64,000 bases of DNA, taken from the NCBI RefSeq assembly GCF_008831285.2, contig NC_045139.1:3294704-3358703 (forward strand), in the 5' to 3' direction. Shown here piece by piece: positions 35,616 through 48,500 of this stretch (position 1 is the stretch's first letter; every line of letters begins with the position of its first letter). Source of the DNA: Nymphaea colorata (lineage: Eukaryota > Streptophyta > Magnoliopsida > Nymphaeales > Nymphaeaceae). The notes under the pieces were generated by a model, which saw only the letters and a program-made list of their open reading frames with translations, was not told where the DNA came from and ran no database searches. The position numbers and the translations under genes were made by a program.

Positions 35616-37069
35616 CTCAAACAAATGTTTCCTTCTGTGGTCAAGGCTTTGGCAACCATCTATGTACAGGCTTCTTAAAGACTGAAACTCATGAACCTGA
35701 GGAATAAATTCAAGGCTTTCACAATCTCGCAAAATGAGCTCCTTGAGATTAGAAAGGCCATTGGTAGAACTTCTTGGTGGAAATTGTGGAAAAGCAACAA
35801 GCCTGATACATCCTTCGAGGATGAGAACTACGAGGGAACTCAACTCATGTATTTTGTTGGGTAACTTCTCCAAGGACACACACTCCCTCATGCTAAGAAA
35901 AACCAATTTTTTTAGAAACCCAATTGAATCATCAACTTCTTTCAAGTTGCTACATTCATCAAGTATCAGCTTCACTAGGTTTGGTGCCATTGCGAAATCG
36001 GGAGTGGCATTGAGACAATGGCAGCAGGAGAGGTCAAGAACTTTTAGTCGACCAAACACCTGCCAAAATGGTGTATGTTAATAAGCAACACTCTACCAAG
36101 AACATTATAATAGAATGCTACACATGGAATCAATTGCAAACCTCTTTTGCGGATTTTGAGCCTGACCCTATTGTTGTTTTACTCCACAATTGACTGATAA
36201 AACTCCGAGACAGGTTAAGGACCACAATGCTTTTAAACTTGCTTTCAAATGGAAGTGATTCCAAGAGGCATCCTTTCCATTCCAACCATTTCAAACTTGC
36301 AGGTAAATGCCTAAAGTCACAATCACCAGAGCTAGCAAAGTTGACAAGGAGAATTCTAAGTTCAGACATCAATGCAAAGGCTTCAGTTCTGAACTCGATC
36401 TCGCTACCCTCACATAAGTTGAGAATGATCCCTTCAATCTTGTTCTCCTAAAAAGACATAAGCAATTAGATTGGTTTGTGATATTTACGATCCAAGAATT
36501 TGTTCAAGCCATAATCTGTTTGAAATATAGACAAGTCTCCATTGAAGAAAGTCCACGAAAGTGAAAGCAGAGAAACATTCACCTAAAAGAAACTATAGAT
36601 ACATAAAAATAAATAACTTGGAGGGTTTTGCTTATTTGGATCAAGGCCCTTAAGGTACTGTTGGTTGCTAGACAAAAATGGGAGAACAAACATAAGTCTC
36701 TTCTTCCAAAGTGAAGCCCACTCAATGCAAAATCAAACCCTGGACAATAGAAGAGTAGAATAAATTGTCATATTAGTTCTTCAATCACATTATTTTGTGT
36801 TCCATCTCAGAGAAAGTACAATCATTTAGAAGTTTTTTCCCCATCATCCTTTTAAGGCTTAAGCTTTCAATACTCTTATTGCTGCTGCAAAGCCATCCAC
36901 CTTTCTAGTATTACAAGTGCTCTACCAAGTCACCGATCGTCACCTCTCATTCGCCATCAGTGTTTACCCCTGTCTCCGACCCTTCAGCTACCCTTTGTTC
37001 CCTAAATCCAATTCATAATTCACTTGTTGCCAAAATCCAATCTATGGCCGCAACATCCATCAATGAATG

Positions 37070-37103
<34 letters not shown>

Positions 37104-37146
37104 AGGCTAGCAATCAGGGTAACCCAAGCCTACCTAGTGTTTGCAA

Positions 37147-37192
<46 letters not shown>

Positions 37193-37255
37193 AGAGAGAG
37201 AAAGAGAGAGAGAGATGGAGAGAGAGAGATGGAGAGAGAGAGAAAGAGAGAGAGA

Positions 37256-37291
<36 letters not shown>

Positions 37292-39673
37292 CCTAAAGAA
37301 AGAGAAATTTAACGCCAAGTCTTACCTGAAACCTAGTTAAAGCGTCCACTGCGTCTCCTACACACCACAACCTGCTGCGGAGTCCTGAATGAAGGAGGCT
37401 TTCCCTTAGAACAATTTCCCTTCCCATGTCTCTTATTTGGTCATGCATTTCAAACATTCCCCTATTAATCTTAATAAGAGACTTATTCTGCAAACTCCTT
37501 ATAGCTACATGAGGTGAAAGCCTATGATCTTCCCACATATGGATGGCGTCCTCCGAACTTTTGTTGACAAGAAGGCATGCAATATCCAAGAAGATTAGCT
37601 TTTCATGATCACTCAAACTATCATAACATATTTTTAGTTGTTCATGAACTTTGCTGTGTTGACGGAGTCTCAAGTCTTTCAGCAGTTTGTGCCATTCTTC
37701 TAAGGTTTTTGCTGTTTTAAAAACTGAACCAAATACTCGGAGAATTAGTGGCAACCCATTGCTAATTGCTACGACTTCCTTGGACAATTTAGCATATTCT
37801 TCTTGGGTTTCATCTCCTCTTAATGCATGATAGTTGAATAACTGAAGTGCTTCTTTCTCATCCAATTCGTCAAGAATATAAACAGCTTCATCCTGCAATC
37901 CAGAAAACTTGAGGATCTCCTCTTGCCTTGTAGTGACAATTATTCTACTTCCTGAATGGAACCAACTCATATTGCCAACCAATGCTTCGAGCTGCTCTTG
38001 GTCATCGATATCATCAAAAACAAGAAGAACACTCTTAACACCAACGATCTGTATAATCATTTGGGCCCCTTGACTTAAGTTATTTATCTCCTCTTTAAGT
38101 TTACCTTTCAAAATATCGTGAATGAGCTGTTGTTGGAGCTGAACGAGTCCTTTAGATTTTGTTACCTCCCTTACATTTTCAATAAAACTACTAGCTTGAA
38201 AAAAATGATGACTTCTGTTATAGATGGCCTTGGCTAGTGTTGTTTTCCCTATACCACCAATGCCATGGATTCCAATGATCCGGACACCTTTTCCTTCAAT
38301 GTCCAGACGCTTCATCATCTTTTCCACACGGATCTCAAGACCAACAAGGTGTTCTTCCTCATAAAGGAGCCTCTTGGTTGGTAAAAGCTTCTGAATTTCC
38401 GCAGTGATTGAATTGATAAGCTCCCTTTGGTTTCTGCGGAAGGAGATTAAAAGAAAGTGACTTCATTTCTGTTTAAGAGAAAACTTCATGGGTTGAATCG
38501 CCGGCTTAATCAACTCAATGGAATGTTGTTCAACTTGAGACAAAATAGAAAAGGCATACTTCCAATGACACATAGCAAGAGAAAGATCATAAATTTCCTG
38601 TAAAGAGTGAAAGAGCATATTGAATAGCAGAGAAAGAGTAGAAAACATTAACCTAATATTCTAAAGTTTCATTTTAGGTGCCTAATTTGGAGAAACAAGT
38701 CCTTGAAAAGTGGTAGCAGTGACATCCATAAAATTTTCCGTGCTTTCGAGGTAAGATACAGTTCCTTCTTAAAAGGCAAATTTACGTTTTGGCACTCAAT
38801 CTAGAAGGAAGGTTTCTGCATGAATAAAACAACTCCGCAGAATTCTTTATATCCAATTTCATTATTCATACCTGTGTAATTCATCCTTGTGCTTAACGAC
38901 TGGTATGTGTGGGTGTGGCTATCAAAATAGTTGCTTCTGGCAGAAATATAACGACTATGAAGAACGATAAATAACAGAGGAATTTCAAAAAAGCATACGT
39001 TAAGCAACTTGTAAAACTGTCCAGTGAGATGAATCCATGGGTCTCTAGTTCTTTAATTTTCTAATAATCGCCTTTAACACTTGTGCGGCACAAAAGAAAA
39101 AAGTAGGTATTAGAATAATGAAAGTTGAAAAAGTGAGAGATGCATGAAGCACCCATTCTTGAGATGAAAGCCGGAAACTCCTGCAACGTATCTCAGTGCG
39201 TGCTTCCATCTATCGACGTCGCTCAAGCTATCCCTCCTTTTCGTCAGGTGCTTCTGAAAGGCAGCTTCGAATGGGCCACTCTGATACCGTACGTGCTTGG
39301 GATCGACGTCAAAGAAGACTGGAATGATCGTCCTCTCTTGCCCACCATCATGACATTCCACCATCTTGGCAACCTCTGTAAGACACCACTTCGATTCCGC
39401 GTAGCGCTTGGAGAAGATGGGGACCAAGATCTTGGACCTGCCTATCGCCTCCAATACCTTCTCAATTCTCTCCCCCTTCCGCAAATCTTCCTCATCAAAG
39501 AAAGCCCGCACGCCTTCTAGATAGAGCCTATCACGGAGCAAGCCGGCGACATTATGGCGGGTGTCTTCTCCTCGAAAGCTCAAAAAGACATCGTACTCAA
39601 AGCGGCCAAGGCTCCTAGACAGGGTCGACGTAGAAGCCCCTGCGTTGTTGCTCTGCAACGCCATCTTCCCCAT
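32054..39673 (-). CDS. TNL-A: TIR-NBS-LRR immune receptor with LRR-X-LRR-X C-terminus
   Basis: Seven exons (minus): 39673-39153, 38433-37326, 36447-36142, 36059-35616, 35515-34745, 34673-33432, 32497-32054. All joins have GT-AG borders and keep frame, giving 1,611 aa. TIR (1-173): YDVFLSFRGEDTR, BB loop DEEDLRKGERI, catalytic-type Glu in SKWCLTEV. NBS (174-543): P-loop GIGGIGKTT, kinase-2 LLVFDDIDD, GSRIIVTTRQ, SNGLPL, TNL-type FLDIACLL, MHD. LRRs: 544-793. Residues 794-1050 are a beta-rich non-LRR domain (X1) plus a tail. A second LRR block (1051-1464) starts like exon 4. The last exon (1465-1611) is a domain resembling X1. Family role: cytoplasmic sensor of pathogen effectors whose TIR cleaves NAD+ upon activation. 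Every key motif is intact, so it is probably functional. Introns carry microsatellites. Confidence 0.92.
34745..35515 (-). other. TNL-A exon 5: non-LRR domain X1 between LRR blocks
   Basis: The exon encodes 257 residues. The first 150 are predicted beta-rich: EWDELSIAG, FSFMLPIGS, PLLLQQLQC, YTINFG, DKINEAPRGKTIIMKV. The remainder is a charged linker and a hydrophobic stretch WTIEELIIFTLIFSDI. It aligns in motif order with the C-terminal exon (LPFPRGG, PLYVEKI, LLEIKV, SYTASF, DEINEQLRV). It may be a relative of the post-LRR jelly-roll domain of TNLs, but the usual landmarks of that family were not recognised. Confidence 0.6.
35578..35613. repeat. (AG)n microsatellite at the TNL-A exon 4 donor
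   Basis: On the transcribed strand the donor GTTCTC is followed at once by about 16 CT units. Length change here could alter recognition of the splice site. Confidence 0.9.
37150..37290. repeat. (GT)n followed by (GA)n in TNL-A intron 2
   Basis: About 38 bases of GT repeat run into about 95 bases of GA repeat interrupted by GGA units, ending about 35 bases from the exon 2 donor. A further (CT)n run is at about 37073-37101. ORFs here are repeat artefacts. Confidence 0.95.
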
Positions 39674-41559
39674 GGAAGGTCTCGTCTCGCAGCTCTGCCT
39701 AGATGCAACGACAGTGGATGGAGTTATTTATCAGCAATTTGGACGACTAACTTTCCTCTTTCCCGGCTAATTTTTTATTCTAAATCAGCTTCCACCATCT
39801 ACTCTTTTCTGTTTTTCATTCCATTCATTGTCTCACTTTTTACTCAACTACGTTATAATTTACTGTGATAGAGTGTCACCCCTTTTTGACGAGCAGAAAA
39901 ATGTTTCCTGACAAAGTTTATGCACAAAGAGAATTTTTTTACTATTAAATGATTAAATCTGCAGCCTTTCTTTTGTTGTGCCCTCACAAAACCTTAATTT
40001 TTTTCCCAAAAAAAATTACAGCAAAACAGAGGAGCTCTTTCCACTTTCCAGCACATCAAACGAATAAATTTATTATACAACCTGAACGCACGTTTGATTC
40101 CCTCATCAGTCGGCATGGTCGTAAAATCATCTTTACACACACAAAATTTACCAAGAAAATGTATTTGATTTTGAGAGGTTCTCACCGTTTTGTCGTCATA
40201 TTAAAAATGATCTGGACATATATAAATGAATGAGATAATTTTAATTTCTTGTAAAATCTTATTGCACATTGAAGAAACAGTAACTTTGTATTTCTAATCC
40301 ATTAGAAAAAAATGTGGTTGGCAGCTTTCCTTTCTTTTCTGCACGCTTTTTTGCTCGTTTTTTCATGTTTCCGACGGGTAAAATCCTTGTCGCACTCCAG
40401 AATCTTTCAAACTGCAATTGTTGATAAGTTTTCAGTCAATTACGGCAATAGGTCCGAATTCGACCTCTTCTAGTTCATCAGATTGCTGGCTAACTCACTC
40501 CTTGAAGAAATGAAAAATTACTCAGAAAGAATATGCTAATGCAGATCTTCATCGTCAGGAACCTTTCTTTCTTCCGCTTAGTTTTTGGCTTCCCATGGCT
40601 TCGTCCGATCTTGTCATTATTTCTATCACCGCCTTCCCCTTCTTCCGCTTCGCATATACATAGATTCTCATATTCCTGTTTTCTCTTTTGAATTTGCTGC
40701 TCGCCCTGCCTGCATCGCTTCCGCAAATCTCATAAACCATTGCACTTGAGCCCTTACTACAGGGCTTAGGGGACTTGGCGTTTTCTCCCCTAACAAAACA
40801 CTTGTCTAAGTGGTCATGCTCAGAGCTCCTGCCACTGTTGCCATTTGCCAATTCACATTGTATTGGCCCATATGCATCGTCCAGCCCTTGGCGCCACCCA
40901 AAATATCGGGTTGATTTGGAGTTCTAATGTGTTTGCTTTTTAATTATTCCATATTCATTCTTTTTATATCAGAACAGAAAATGATCCATGAACGGTTCGC
41001 CTACGGGCTGAAGACGGGATCCATGGGAGAGGCAAAAAAGTATTGAGAGAAAAATCCAAGGTTCTCTACAACTTGGAATGGGATTTTTCTTGTTTGGCTA
41101 CCATTTCCCTTCCTTTTCTTCCCTTTCCCAATATCCCCTTAAGAATCAGCCCTGCATCTCAGATCAGAGGCTATCAAAAATCGCAACCTAAGAGTCCAGA
41201 GACCTCAGCCCGTCAGCCGGTGGAACCTAAGTTCTAGTGTCATAGACTCATAATGGCATTCTTGATCTCAGGTCATCAATCAAATAAGGGAACAAATAAG
41301 ATGTATATGACGGTGAAAGAAAGGACTTAGTAACCTTATGGACATGTTGCAGCATAATCTACAAAATGCTGACAGTACTTGTCATTTTTTTCCCATAAGC
41401 TCACGATTCGTTTCATGAGATCATGAAACTTTTGGTGCCATCAAAACTGGCAGATGCTTCTGCACAGTATCATAAAAAAAAAAGTATCATTTAAGTGAGA
41501 CAAGCAACAGGTTCAATAAAGGATGGTTTCTAACGGAAGAGCAGGCATGCATGAGAGGG
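39674..41559. other. Intergenic between TNL-A start and TNL-B stop
   Basis: It contains the TNL-A upstream region. About 40230-41120 is shared with the TNL-C and TNL-B upstream regions. ORFs at 39949-40233 and 40555-40851 have no recognisable motifs. On the minus strand TGATAAATAACTCC lies about 50 bases upstream of the TNL-A ATG, a weak TATA candidate. Confidence 0.5.
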
Positions 41560-42512
41560 TCAAGTGCGAAACCATATGTCAGCTCCCCAAAGCAAGGACA
41601 TTGGATCTTGGCAAGACATGTGAAGGCCTGTGAGTGGAATGGCATCATCACTACTTGTTGCGTCCACCCTCAAGCGCCTATTTATCTCATCGTCCTTCCC
41701 AAACTTAGCTGTGTAAGAACGGCCATAACGGTGGTAGGGAGCCTGCTCTAGTTGGGCTTCAAGGTCCTCCCTTAATTGTAAGGCCATCTGGGCCGGAGCA
41801 GCTTGAAAGAGACGCGACCCTACAGCTACGCCAACATATAGCACTCTAGCATCGATTGCTTCTTCCACGGACGTTCTTTCAACTAAAACGCTCATTTTTT
41901 CAAGTTGCAGGGGCTCGCTCCTCATGCGCCCTCCTCTCGGAAACGGAAGAGATATTGCCTTCACAGCATGCCGATTTCTTCTGGAACTGATGCTGAATGC
42001 CTGGACATCAAGAAATGCTGCCTTCTGCGTAATCAATAAAGCGAGCACATTCAATAAACATTAGAAATACTAAATTTTTATGTCAACGGAATCAGATAGC
42101 AAAGAATATACATACGTATGAGTGATTGGTAGATACCAGACCACTTGGGTAAGGGATAAAAGCAGACCTCTTAAGTTCATGTTAAAAGGTGTTTAAACAA
42201 AATATGAACCTTCTAATGTGTTCATAAACACGAATTTAATATAATTCATGCTTTAATTGAAGTCATATTTAAAAAAAAAAATGATCTTTATACTAAAGAA
42301 AATTTGATGTTATAAGGGCTATTCATTTTTTTACTATTAGAAAAACATTATTTATGAGAGGAAAACAACTAACCTAATATAGTTTGTCACCCAACCACTC
42401 TTAAGATTATACCTTATATATAAGGTTATATTTCAAAAAAATATATCTATTTTAATAATTAATCTTCATAGGTCTGGTTTATGTGTATCTCTTACCCAAG
42501 TAGTCTGGTTTG

Positions 42513-42577
<65 letters not shown>

Positions 42578-45500
42578 CGATGTTCCTTGTTGGATCAGAC
42601 CTAGCATCAAATTTCAGATATGGCTTCGCGAAAAACACTCGTGCACGTTCATCACGGCCTAGCTTCCAGAATCATCTATGCTTTTTCTCTCTAGTTCAGT
42701 ATCATTGTTAAGGCTAATTTTCTAATTAAAACTGACACGTCTGAACACTTAGAAGACGGATTTGTTGAGGTTAAAAAAAAGGGGAATATAAATTAAAAAA
42801 GAAATATGAAACCAAACACAAAGACAAACTAGGAAATTTGTCTAGTGAGATATGACTGTTGTAGGAAGTAATTATTATCTTAAGTCACATAGGTATGAGT
42901 AGGGTTTCGCTATGGGTCGGCGCAAGCTAACTTAAGAAAATATGGGTATAGAGGTATCACAAGATATATATATATACACACAAAAAAAATCAAAATGGAA
43001 GCAACATTTAAATAAACAAATGATATAAATAAAAAGTTTACATATTAATGAACAATATTTTCAGAATGAAAACTGAGTTGCAAAAATTAAATCAAGTAAA
43101 ATTAGGCATTTTCAATTTAAAAAATACCCGAGTGTGTTCAAGTATCAACTTTGAATACGGATACCACAACAAAGGTAGTGATCCTTCCTGAAGTACCTGT
43201 GACATAGGTCATGATAGAACGCACATCAGGTGGCCATCCCATTTCATCATTTTCCTATATCGCCCAACCTTTCACCAGCGCCGTAATGTACTTGCCCATT
43301 AGTACACTACAGTCTGTGGCAAATGGTGTGGCCCAACATGCTAAGCCACACAATGGGTTGTACCCAAATCTCGCCAATTAATGGATCAGTAACAACAAAC
43401 AATATAATGGGATTAGCTTTAGAGAAGCAAAGAATACCTTCAACTGTGACCAAATCATATAGACATCAAGATCCCAACAGCCTTTCATGTATAGGACTTT
43501 TAGTGATCTCAACTTCTGCAAGCCAGGGATTGTGGTGAGTCTCCGGCAGTTTTCTACGTTCAGCTCCTCCAACGCTGTTGAGTTTGAAAGATCTTGCACT
43601 GACTTGAAGTTGCCTCGTGAATGTGGTAGTGTTGTTACCGGCATTCCAATGGAAAAAGATAGTCGGTTAAGTGAGGAACAACCTTTCAAGGATAGGCAAC
43701 GTAGGCACTTGAGTAGTCCCCTGAAATCATCTGGCATTTCCATTAATGAAGTGCAATGATCAAGTATGAGCTCCTCTAAGACCACCAAACTTCCAATGGA
43801 GTGAGGTAGTTGTTTAAGTGAGGAACAACCTTTCAAGGATAGGCAATGAAGGCACTTGAGCCCCCCAACATAATCTGGTATTTCTGTTAATGAAGTGCAA
43901 TGATCAAGTATAAGCCGTTGTAGACTCTCCAACTGTACATCCATCATGCTTGCTTTAGGTAGGATCTTGATTTTTGAACAACCTTCAAGGCTAAGTAGTT
44001 GAAGGGAATTCAATTGCAAAATTCCACAGGGGAGAACACTTACATTTGCACATCCAACCATGCTCAATAAGATGAGATTTTTCAGCTGTCCAATGGATTC
44101 ACCAATTTCAAGTAAGCATTCACAATGGTCAAGAATCAACTCTTCCAAATTTTGGATCTGAGAAAAATCAGGTGTATTGACAAGAAACTTACAACAAGAG
44201 AGATCCAGAACTTTTATTTTGTCAAAAACCTGCAAAAGACGATTGCACGACTATAATGATGCATGGAAAAAATTTGATTTTCAGAACAGCAGCTACTATA
44301 TATATGACTTACCATTGCAGTCTCTTGTCGTGGCAAGCCCGTTCCATGCCGTTGCTCATACCATGAAGTTTCTATATCACCAAAAATCATGGTAAGGATA
44401 ATAAGTTCCTCTATACTCCAATCAAAAAGCAGCCTTCGTTCTCCGCAAGGTACATTCAGTTGCTTATACATGTCATCTTTGTGTTTCTCGATCCTCGTTG
44501 AATATTTAATGGCATGAAGTTCATCTGCTTCTTGAAGACTGAAGAATATCGAGAGTTCATTCTGAAAATCTCTTCTGCTTATGCTAATGAATGTTTTCAT
44601 GTTCTCATCACTAAACTTGCTTCTTTTTTGAACTTTGACATCAACTTTTGTTAGCTCAAAATTGTTGGCAGGTCTTACCTTCATAATTATGGTTTTGCCC
44701 CTTGGGACCTCATTTATCTTATCGCTCCTACCAAAATTGATTGTATAGCAATGATCCTGCACATCGTCCATATACACAGAATTGTCACAGTGAACTTCAT
44801 ACGTAGTCTCTAAGATGACCCTAGAATTTGCCATATCTTCATGACGAACATGTAACTTTATGGTTCCATTCTCGCATGGATCACCATGACCATGGCACTG
44901 TAACTGCTCTAAAAGTAAGGGATCATTAATAGACCCAACTGGAAGCAAGAAACAAAATTCTTGATTCAAAGACAGTGTTCGACTTCCAGAAATGCCGAGT
45001 TCGTCCCATTCTCTAAATGCCACATCCTGAATTGCCAAAAGAAACATAAAAACCAAAAAACCCCTCATGGAAAGGATTCCCACACACACAAAAGAGACGC
45101 ATAGAATACCTCAAATAAATATTTCCTTCTATGGTCAAGGCATTGGCAGCCATCTATGTGCAGGCTTCTTAAAGAGTGAAACTTGTGAAGGACAGGTGGA
45201 ACTTCAAGGCTTTGGCAATCTCGCAAGATGAGCTGCTCCAGTTTCGAAAAGCCAGTAGTGGAATTTGTTGGTGGAAATTGTGGAAAAGCGACGAGATTGC
45301 TGCATCCTTCAAGGTTGAAAACTACAAGAGAATTCAACGCATATATTTCGTTGGGTAGTTTCTCCAAAGACACACACTCCCTCATGCTAAGAAAAACCAA
45401 CTTTTTTAGAAACCCAATCGAATCATCAACTTCTTTAAAGTTTCTACACTCATCAAGTATAAGCTTCTCCAGATTTGGAGCCAATGCAAAATTGGGAGTG

Positions 45501-48500
45501 GCAACGAGACAATCACAGCAGGAGAGATTAAGAACTTTGAGTCCATCAAACAACTGAAAAAATGGTTTATATATGCACATTAGTCAATAAGCAACACTCT
45601 GAATGTAAAACATTATATTAGAATGGCAACTACTATACATATATTGAATCAATCGTAAACCTCTTTCGTGGGTCGTGAGCTTGACCCTGTTGTTGTTTTA
45701 CTCCACAATTGGCTGATAAAACTCCCAGAGAGGTTAAGGACCACAATGCTGTTAAACTTGCTTTCAAGTGGAAGTGTTTCCAAGGGACAACCATTCCATT
45801 CTAACCATTTCAAGCTTGCAGGAAGATGCCGAAAGTTACTGTCACTGAAGTTGGACAAGTTGATAAGGAGTATTCTAATTTCTGACATCAATTCAAAGGC
45901 TTGAGTGCTTAATTTCGCCTTGCTTTCCTCACGTGAGTTGAGAAGGATGCCTTGAATCATGTTTCCCTGGAATCATAACCAATTACATAATATTTTCTTG
46001 TGATCAAATTTTACCGAAAAGCAGCTGAAGATCTATTACAACTGGAAGGGAATCGAAACTCATCATTGGATGGTCCTCAAGATTGCTAAACATAAGTGGC
46101 AGAACAAATATAAGCCCCTCATGAAAAATTCTTAGGCTCCTCCTTTGTCCACCGGGATCAAAATGAGTGGCCAGAATTTCACCAGTCTGACCAACTAGGT
46201 TATGTCCCTTAAGACAAAAGCTTCTAAAAAGTCATAAACAATCATTTCCTTTCGCTAGCCTAATTAGTTTCATGTGTTTATGGCAAAAATAGTAAACTAT
46301 GTGGTAGACTTAATTAAAATTATTGAAACATGGTTTTTCAATAATACAGATCATATATTTTCTAATTGAAACATGGATTACATTTTCAATGACATTCAGG
46401 TATGATTTTTAATATTGATTAAAGCTTTTCAATGTTTTTTCATTTTCCTACCCTTGTTCTTTATTTTTAAAGTTTGCTTCGACGAGGTAAGAATTTTATC
46501 TTGAAAGATCTTTTCATAATATAGAGTACCATACTTCTTATGCCACAATTTATTACATTTTTTATTATCATAATTTCTAATTTATGACTAATTTAAGATT
46601 TTATTTTTATTTCTAAATCACGGACAGGATGTTATTTTATGTCATTTTTATTTTTCATTAAGGTTTTCCAATATTTTTTCTTTCCTCGAACTTGTATGCT
46701 TCTGACAAAGCGAGCATTTGCCATGAGATAAACTTATCGTGTTCATTCCAGAAAACATATATTAAAGTATCCAATTTTATCTTGCTATCTAACCAGATGT
46801 TTTTAATGTAAAGGAGTTCATAAATTCATGCTCTATCGCTACGATAGCGTTACAAAAATTGCAATTTGAAACCTGCGTCACGTACTTAGAGATCTGCTTC
46901 CTGAAAATAATAAAAAAAATAAAACATCATTTTGAGTATTGCTTCGAAAAATGGATTTGTCTGCTAGAAAATCATATTCTTTTGAACAATAACTTTTTGT
47001 TTTGAAAATATGAAGCTACGACCCATGTTGTGAAAGATCAGTTTCTAAATCGAATCAGCCTATTCACTGATGAACCAGTTGTGAATCGACCAAAAATATT
47101 TAATAATTACTTTTAGAAGATTAAAAGAGAAAAATATATAAATTCCATTAGAATTTAAAAAAGTTAAAATCGAATCAGCCTATTCACTGATGATTTTTAG
47201 AGAAAGAGAAATTGACCAGATCAAGTCTTCACCTGAAGCTTGGTTGAAGCTTTCACCACGTCTTCTTCACACCACAATCTGCTACGCTTTTCAGGGGGAA
47301 GGGGGCTTCCTGTCAGAACGACTTGCCTTCCCATGTCCCGTATTTGGTCATGCATTTCAAACTTTCCCTTGTTGATTTTAATAAGGGACCTGTTCTGCAA
47401 ACTCCTTATAGCTCGATTAGGTGAAAGGTTATAATCCTTCCACATATGGATGGCGTCCTCTGAACTTTTGCCGACAAGAAGGCATGCAATATCCAAGAAG
47501 ATGTACTGCTCATTCCATTTTAAACTATCATAACATATTCTTAATTTTTCATGAACTTCGCTAACTTGACGTCGTGATCTCAAGTCATTCAGCAACTCGT
47601 CACATTCCTCTGCCGTTTCGGCTGTCTTAAAAAGTGAACCAAACACTTGGACAACTAATGGCAGCCCATTGCTAATTGATACAACTTCCTTGGATAACTT
47701 GGTATACTTTTCTTGGGGATCTTGATCTCCAAATGCATGATATTTGAACAGCTGAAGCGATTCTTCTCCATCCAATTCCTCAACCATATAAACAGCACCA
47801 TCCTGAAATCCTGCAGATTTAAGGATCTCCGCTTGTCTCGTAGTGACGATGATTCTACTTCCTGGATGAAACCAGTCACTCTTGCCAACCAAAGCATCAA
47901 GCTGATTTTTATCATCGACATCATCAAGAACAAGAAGAACACTTTTCTTACTAGCCTTTTGTTTAATCATTCCGACCGCTTTACTTGAGTTATTATCATC
48001 TATTTTATGTTTGTCATGCGAAAAATCCTGAATAAGCTGCTTTCTGAGCTCCACTGGTCCTTTAGATTTGTAAACCTCTCTTACGTTTTCAATGAAACTA
48101 CTCGCCTGAAACTTGTGATGACATTTATTATAGATGGCCTTGGCAAGTGTAGTTTTCCCCACGCCACCAACGCCATGGATTCCAATGATCCGGACGTCTT
48201 TTACTTGAATGTCCATAAGCTCCATAATCTTTTCTATACGGCGGTCAAGACCAACAAGATATTCTTCCTCTTGATCAAGGGGCATTTTCGATGCCAAAAC
48301 AGTCTGAGTCTCTTCAACCATTGAACTGACAAGTTCGCTTTGATTCCTGAAAAGAAAATCAAAAGCAAGTGACTTGATTTCTGTTTGGAATCACAGGCTT
48401 AACCAACCGAAGAATGTTGGCCAAAAAAACCATGGAGCTGTTAAAAGGTGAAACACCCTTATAAAGGTAAAAAACGAACTGGCAAAGATAAATTTTCTCG

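Noticed and set aside
37067..37340. ORFs of 62-81 aa over the GT/GA repeats
   Set aside because: They are dinucleotide repeat artefacts inside TNL-A intron 2.
40555..40851. 98-aa minus-strand ORF MANGNSGRSS...
   Set aside because: It lies in upstream DNA shared with the TNL-B and TNL-C flanks, where the frame is not preserved.
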